The translations under genes were made by a program, and so were the position numbers. DNA of 52,254 nucleotides from NCBI GenBank assembly GCA_934153945.1, contig CAKPFM010000008.1, positions 1 through 52,254 of the forward strand, read 5' to 3'. This document shows, in pieces, positions 49,908 through 52,254 of this stretch. The DNA comes from an uncultured Bacilli bacterium. Lineage in GTDB: Bacteria > Bacillota_I > Bacilli_A > RF39 > UBA660. Below the pieces are notes generated by a model, which ran no database searches, was not told the origin of the DNA, and saw only the letters and a program-made list of their open reading frames with translations. Each line of letters opens with the position of its first letter. Positions within the stretch are counted from its first letter, which is position 1.

Positions 49908-51089
49908 ATGAAAATAATGTCAATAAATGCTGGTAGTAGCTCTTTAAAATTCAGTTTATTTGATATGACTAGTAAAACTTGTATAGCAAGTGGATACTTT
50001 GAAAGAGTAACTTTACCAAATAGTTTTTATACAATAAAATATAATGGAGAAAAAATAAAAGAAGAAGTAGAAATGCCTAATCATACAGTAGCAGTAGAGG
50101 TATTATTAGATAGATTAATTTCATTAAATATAATATCATCATTAGATGAAATAGATGGAATAGGCCATAGATTAGTACATGGAGCAGATAAATATAATAA
50201 ATCTGTAATAATTACTGATGAAGTAATAGAAGATTTAAAAAAATATATTCCACTTGCTCCTTTACATAATCCAGCTAATATACTAGGAATTGAAGCAGTA
50301 AAAAAAGCTTTACCAAATGTAAAAATGGTAGGAGTATTTGATACAGCATTCCATCAAACAATGGAAGAAGTAAACTATATATATCCAGTACCATATGAAT
50401 GGTATACAAATTATAAAGTTCGTAAATATGGTTTCCACGGAACAAGTCATTGCTATATAAGTAAACAAATTCCAAGAATACTAGGAAAAGATAATTATAA
50501 AGCAATTATATGTCACTTAGGTAGTGGAGGATCTTTATCACTTGTAGAAAATGGAAAATGTTTAGATACTACTATGGGATTTACACCACTAGCAGGTATA
50601 ATGATGGGAACTCGTAGTGGAGATGTTGATCCATCAATTATTCCTTATGTAATGGAAAATACTAATAAATCATTAGATGAAGTAATGAATGATTTAAATA
50701 AAAAATCAGGTTTCTTGGGATTAAGTGGAGAATATAGTGATTTTAGAGATATATATGCTGGAGTAAAAGAAGGAAATGAAAGATGTACTTTAGCTTTTAA
50801 TAAATATGTTGATACAGTAGTAAAATATATTGCTGAGTACTATGTAGAAGCTAATGGAGTAGATATGATAGTGTTTACTGCAGGTTTAGGAGAAAATGCT
50901 AGTGAAGCAAGAGAAGCCATAGTAAATAAATTAAATTGTTTAGGAATTTATTTAGATAATGAAGCAAATAAAGTAAGAGGAGAAGAAATAAAGATAAGTA
51001 GTGATGATTCAAAAGTATTATTATATGTTATTCCAACTAATGAGGAATTAATGATAGCAGAAGATACTTTAGAATTAATTGGAGAATAA
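49908..51089 (+). CDS. ackA: acetate kinase, paralogue B (canonical)
   Basis: All signature segments have the canonical sequence: NAGSSSLKF, HRLVHGA, FDTAFHQTM, RKYGFHGTSH, ICHLGSGGSL, DTTMGFTPLAGIMMGTRSGDVDP and FTAGLGENA. 393 residues. Of the three copies in the window this is the most orthodox and probably the main enzyme. AGAAGGTAA precedes the ATG. The following DHH gene starts 1 bp after its stop, and the ribosome site of that gene lies in its last codons. Confidence 0.95.
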   Translation: MKIMSINAGSSSLKFSLFDMTSKTCIASGYFERVTLPNSFYTIKYNGEKIKEEVEMPNHTVAVEVLLDRLISLNIISSLDEIDGIGHRLVHGADKYNKSVIITDEVIEDLKKYIPLAPLHNPANILGIEAVKKALPNVKMVGVFDTAFHQTMEEVNYIYPVPYEWYTNYKVRKYGFHGTSHCYISKQIPRILGKDNYKAIICHLGSGGSLSLVENGKCLDTTMGFTPLAGIMMGTRSGDVDPSIIPYVMENTNKSLDEVMNDLNKKSGFLGLSGEYSDFRDIYAGVKEGNERCTLAFNKYVDTVVKYIAEYYVEANGVDMIVFTAGLGENASEAREAIVNKLNCLGIYLDNEANKVRGEEIKISSDDSKVLLYVIPTNEELMIAEDTLELIGE

Positions 51090-51090
51090 G

Positions 51091-52050
51091 ATGAACAGCT
51101 TGTTTAAAAAGATATATAATCAAATAAAAAAATATGATACTATCGTAATAGCTAGACATGTAGGACCAGATCCTGATGCATTAGGTAGTTCTATAGGGTT
51201 AAGAAATTCTATTAGAGAAACTTTTCCAGAAAAAAAAGTTTATGCTATTGGATATCCAACTAGTAAATTTAAATATATTGGTGATTTAGATAGATTTACT
51301 GAAGATATGTATCAAAATTCTTTACTTATAGTAACTGATACACCAGATAGAAAAAGGGTAGATGGTGTAGAAGTAGAAAAATTTGATTATTCAATTAAAA
51401 TAGATCATCATCCTTTTATAGAAAAATTTTGTGATTTAGAACTTATAGATGATAGTTCTTCAAGTGCATCACAACTAATAATGGAATTAATATTTAATAC
51501 TAAATTAAAAATTAATAAAGAAATAGCAGAAAAATTATTTATAGGTTTAGTAGCTGATACTGATAGATTTTTATTCTATTATACAACTTCTAAAACTTTT
51601 GATTTAGTTTCCAAATTAATAAAAGAAACTAATTTAGATTTTTCTAAATCTTATGATAATTTATATTTGAGACCATTTAAAGAAATAAGATTTGAGGGTT
51701 ATTTATTTCATGAATTAAAAATAACTGAAAATGGTTTTGGATATGTAAAAATTACAGAAGAAGAACTAACTAAATATGAAGTAGATGCTGCTACTGCTGG
51801 TAATATGGTTAATAATTTTAATTATATTAATGAAGTTTATGCATGGGGAGTATTTACTTATGATAAAAATAATAACAATGTAAGAGGTTCTATTAGATCA
51901 AGAGGACCAATTATAAATGAAGTTGCTAGTAAATATAATGGTGGAGGACACATGTTTGCTAGTGGAGTAAGAGTAGATAATTTTGATGTAGTTGATTCAC
52001 TTATAAAAGATTTAGATAAAGTATGTGAAGAATATCAAAATGAAAATTAA
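51091..52050 (+). CDS. DHH/DHHA1 phosphoesterase (NrnA-like)
   Basis: DPDALGSSIG (motif I), VTDTPD, IDHHPF (DHH-like motif III) and GLVADTDRFLF form the DHH active site; SIRSRG-x-N-x2-ASKYNGGGHMFASG near the end is the DHHA1 substrate-binding domain. NrnA proteins degrade nano-RNA and pAp. Length 319 is typical. ATG 51091 follows GGAG in the ackA 3' end; the TTG at 51079 is less likely. Confidence 0.92.
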   Translation: MNSLFKKIYNQIKKYDTIVIARHVGPDPDALGSSIGLRNSIRETFPEKKVYAIGYPTSKFKYIGDLDRFTEDMYQNSLLIVTDTPDRKRVDGVEVEKFDYSIKIDHHPFIEKFCDLELIDDSSSSASQLIMELIFNTKLKINKEIAEKLFIGLVADTDRFLFYYTTSKTFDLVSKLIKETNLDFSKSYDNLYLRPFKEIRFEGYLFHELKITENGFGYVKITEEELTKYEVDAATAGNMVNNFNYINEVYAWGVFTYDKNNNNVRGSIRSRGPIINEVASKYNGGGHMFASGVRVDNFDVVDSLIKDLDKVCEEYQNEN

Positions 52051-52058
52051 TTTCATAT

Positions 52059-52088
52059 AAAGGTACTTGAAAAAAGTATCTTTTTTTG
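52059..52088 (+). terminator. terminator after the DHH gene
   Basis: AAAGGTAC and GTATCTTT pair (one G:T) and run into seven T. Confidence 0.7.
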
Positions 52089-52160
52089 ATAGACTAATAA
52101 TGTAAATAAAAAATAGTAATATAGTTTCAAAAAGCAAACAAAAAAATAAATAATTTGTGT

Positions 52161-52189
52161 TTGCATATTGCAACGGGGGGGGGTAATTT
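52161..52189 (+). promoter_or_regulatory. putative phase-variable promoter with a G9 tract in the spacer
   Basis: TTGCAT (52161-52166) and TAATTT (52184-52189) are 17 bp apart, and the spacer ends in nine consecutive G (52175-52183). A homopolymer of this kind is exceptional in such AT-rich DNA. In known phase-variable promoters, slippage of a tract in the spacer alters promoter strength; nine G gives the optimal 17 bp here. The -10 box is weak. The role is inference. Confidence 0.5.
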
Positions 52190-52230
52190 TACTAACCCTT
52201 TTTATTGCTACAAAAGGAAGGAGAAAAAAT

Positions 52231-52254
52231 ATGAAAAGAAAAGGATTTACGCTA
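52231..52254 (+). CDS. type IV prepilin-like protein, 3' truncated by window end
   Basis: Eight codons are visible: MKRKGFTL. A basic leader ending K-G followed by F-T-L is the class III signal of type IV prepilins and pseudopilins, cleaved after the Gly. A strong AAGGAAGGAG ribosome site precedes the ATG. The rest lies outside the window. It may encode a protein of the kind whose C-terminal part appears at 1-714. Confidence 0.6.

Overview
The window looks like chromosome of an uncultured, very AT-rich, low-GC Gram-positive bacterium of the Bacilli/Mollicutes-related gut type (RF39-like; this placement is inference). Reasons: strong AGGAGG-type ribosome binding sites, AGA and TTA as dominant codons, TGA used as a stop, a Bacillus-like gene set (mutL, ysxC, der, recD2, sufU-sufB, dusB-lysS, ackA) and a clear set of sporulation genes (SpoIIIAH-like, GerE-like, GerM domain, spoIVA, spoVIF, CotF-type coat proteins, spoVS).

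Layout. 1-714: 3' end of a formylglycine-enzyme-fold surface protein whose last ~150 bp look foreign and resemble the variable region of a diversity-generating retroelement. 788-10166: mutL, a DUF1835 protein, two tandem VanY-type carboxypeptidases, a DUF2179 membrane protein, a U32 protein and three sporulation-linked genes. 10215-10385: tRNA-Arg and tRNA-Leu. 10386-18971: an 8.6-kb element integrated in the 3' end of tRNA-Leu and flanked by a 17-bp direct repeat. It carries a tyrosine integrase, a Zot-type ATPase, a coat-protein-like peptide, a large signal-peptide/C-terminal-anchor adhesin, many single-helix membrane peptides, a possible ssDNA-binding protein and several strong hairpins. 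This is best read as a filamentous (inovirus-like) prophage of a Gram-positive host. 18966-29223: a second accessory island of about 10 kb bounded by a 131-bp direct repeat, with a transposase remnant and an operon-like run (Nudix, LysR, GHMP kinase fused to a methyltransferase, PLP aminotransferase, U32-like Fe-S protein, Ham1-like pyrophosphatase, P-loop kinase, methyltransferase, acetate-kinase homologue, unknown). It may make or process a phosphorylated small molecule or modified nucleotide; the product is unknown.

29708-43504: two secreted or unknown proteins, ysxC and der GTPases, a MraZ-like regulator, the spoIVA/spoVIF/coat block, recD2, spoVS and sufU-sufB. 43511-44151: a tandem duplication of a 331-bp unit, each copy encoding a 25-residue hydrophobic peptide opposite a convergent small RNA with its own promoter and terminator, which looks like a duplicated type I toxin-antitoxin module. 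44200-52050: dusB, lysS, a phosphatase, two ackA genes around a DUF4186/DUF1848 pair, and a DHH phosphoesterase. 52161-52254: a promoter whose 17-bp spacer contains a run of nine G, followed by the first eight codons of a type IV prepilin-like gene.

The most interesting points are the inovirus-like prophage, the duplicated type I toxin module, the hypervariable-looking 3' cassette at the left end, the putatively phase-variable pilin promoter at the right end, and the undescribed enzyme cluster at 19.8-29 kb. No database search was possible; family names rest on recognised motifs.
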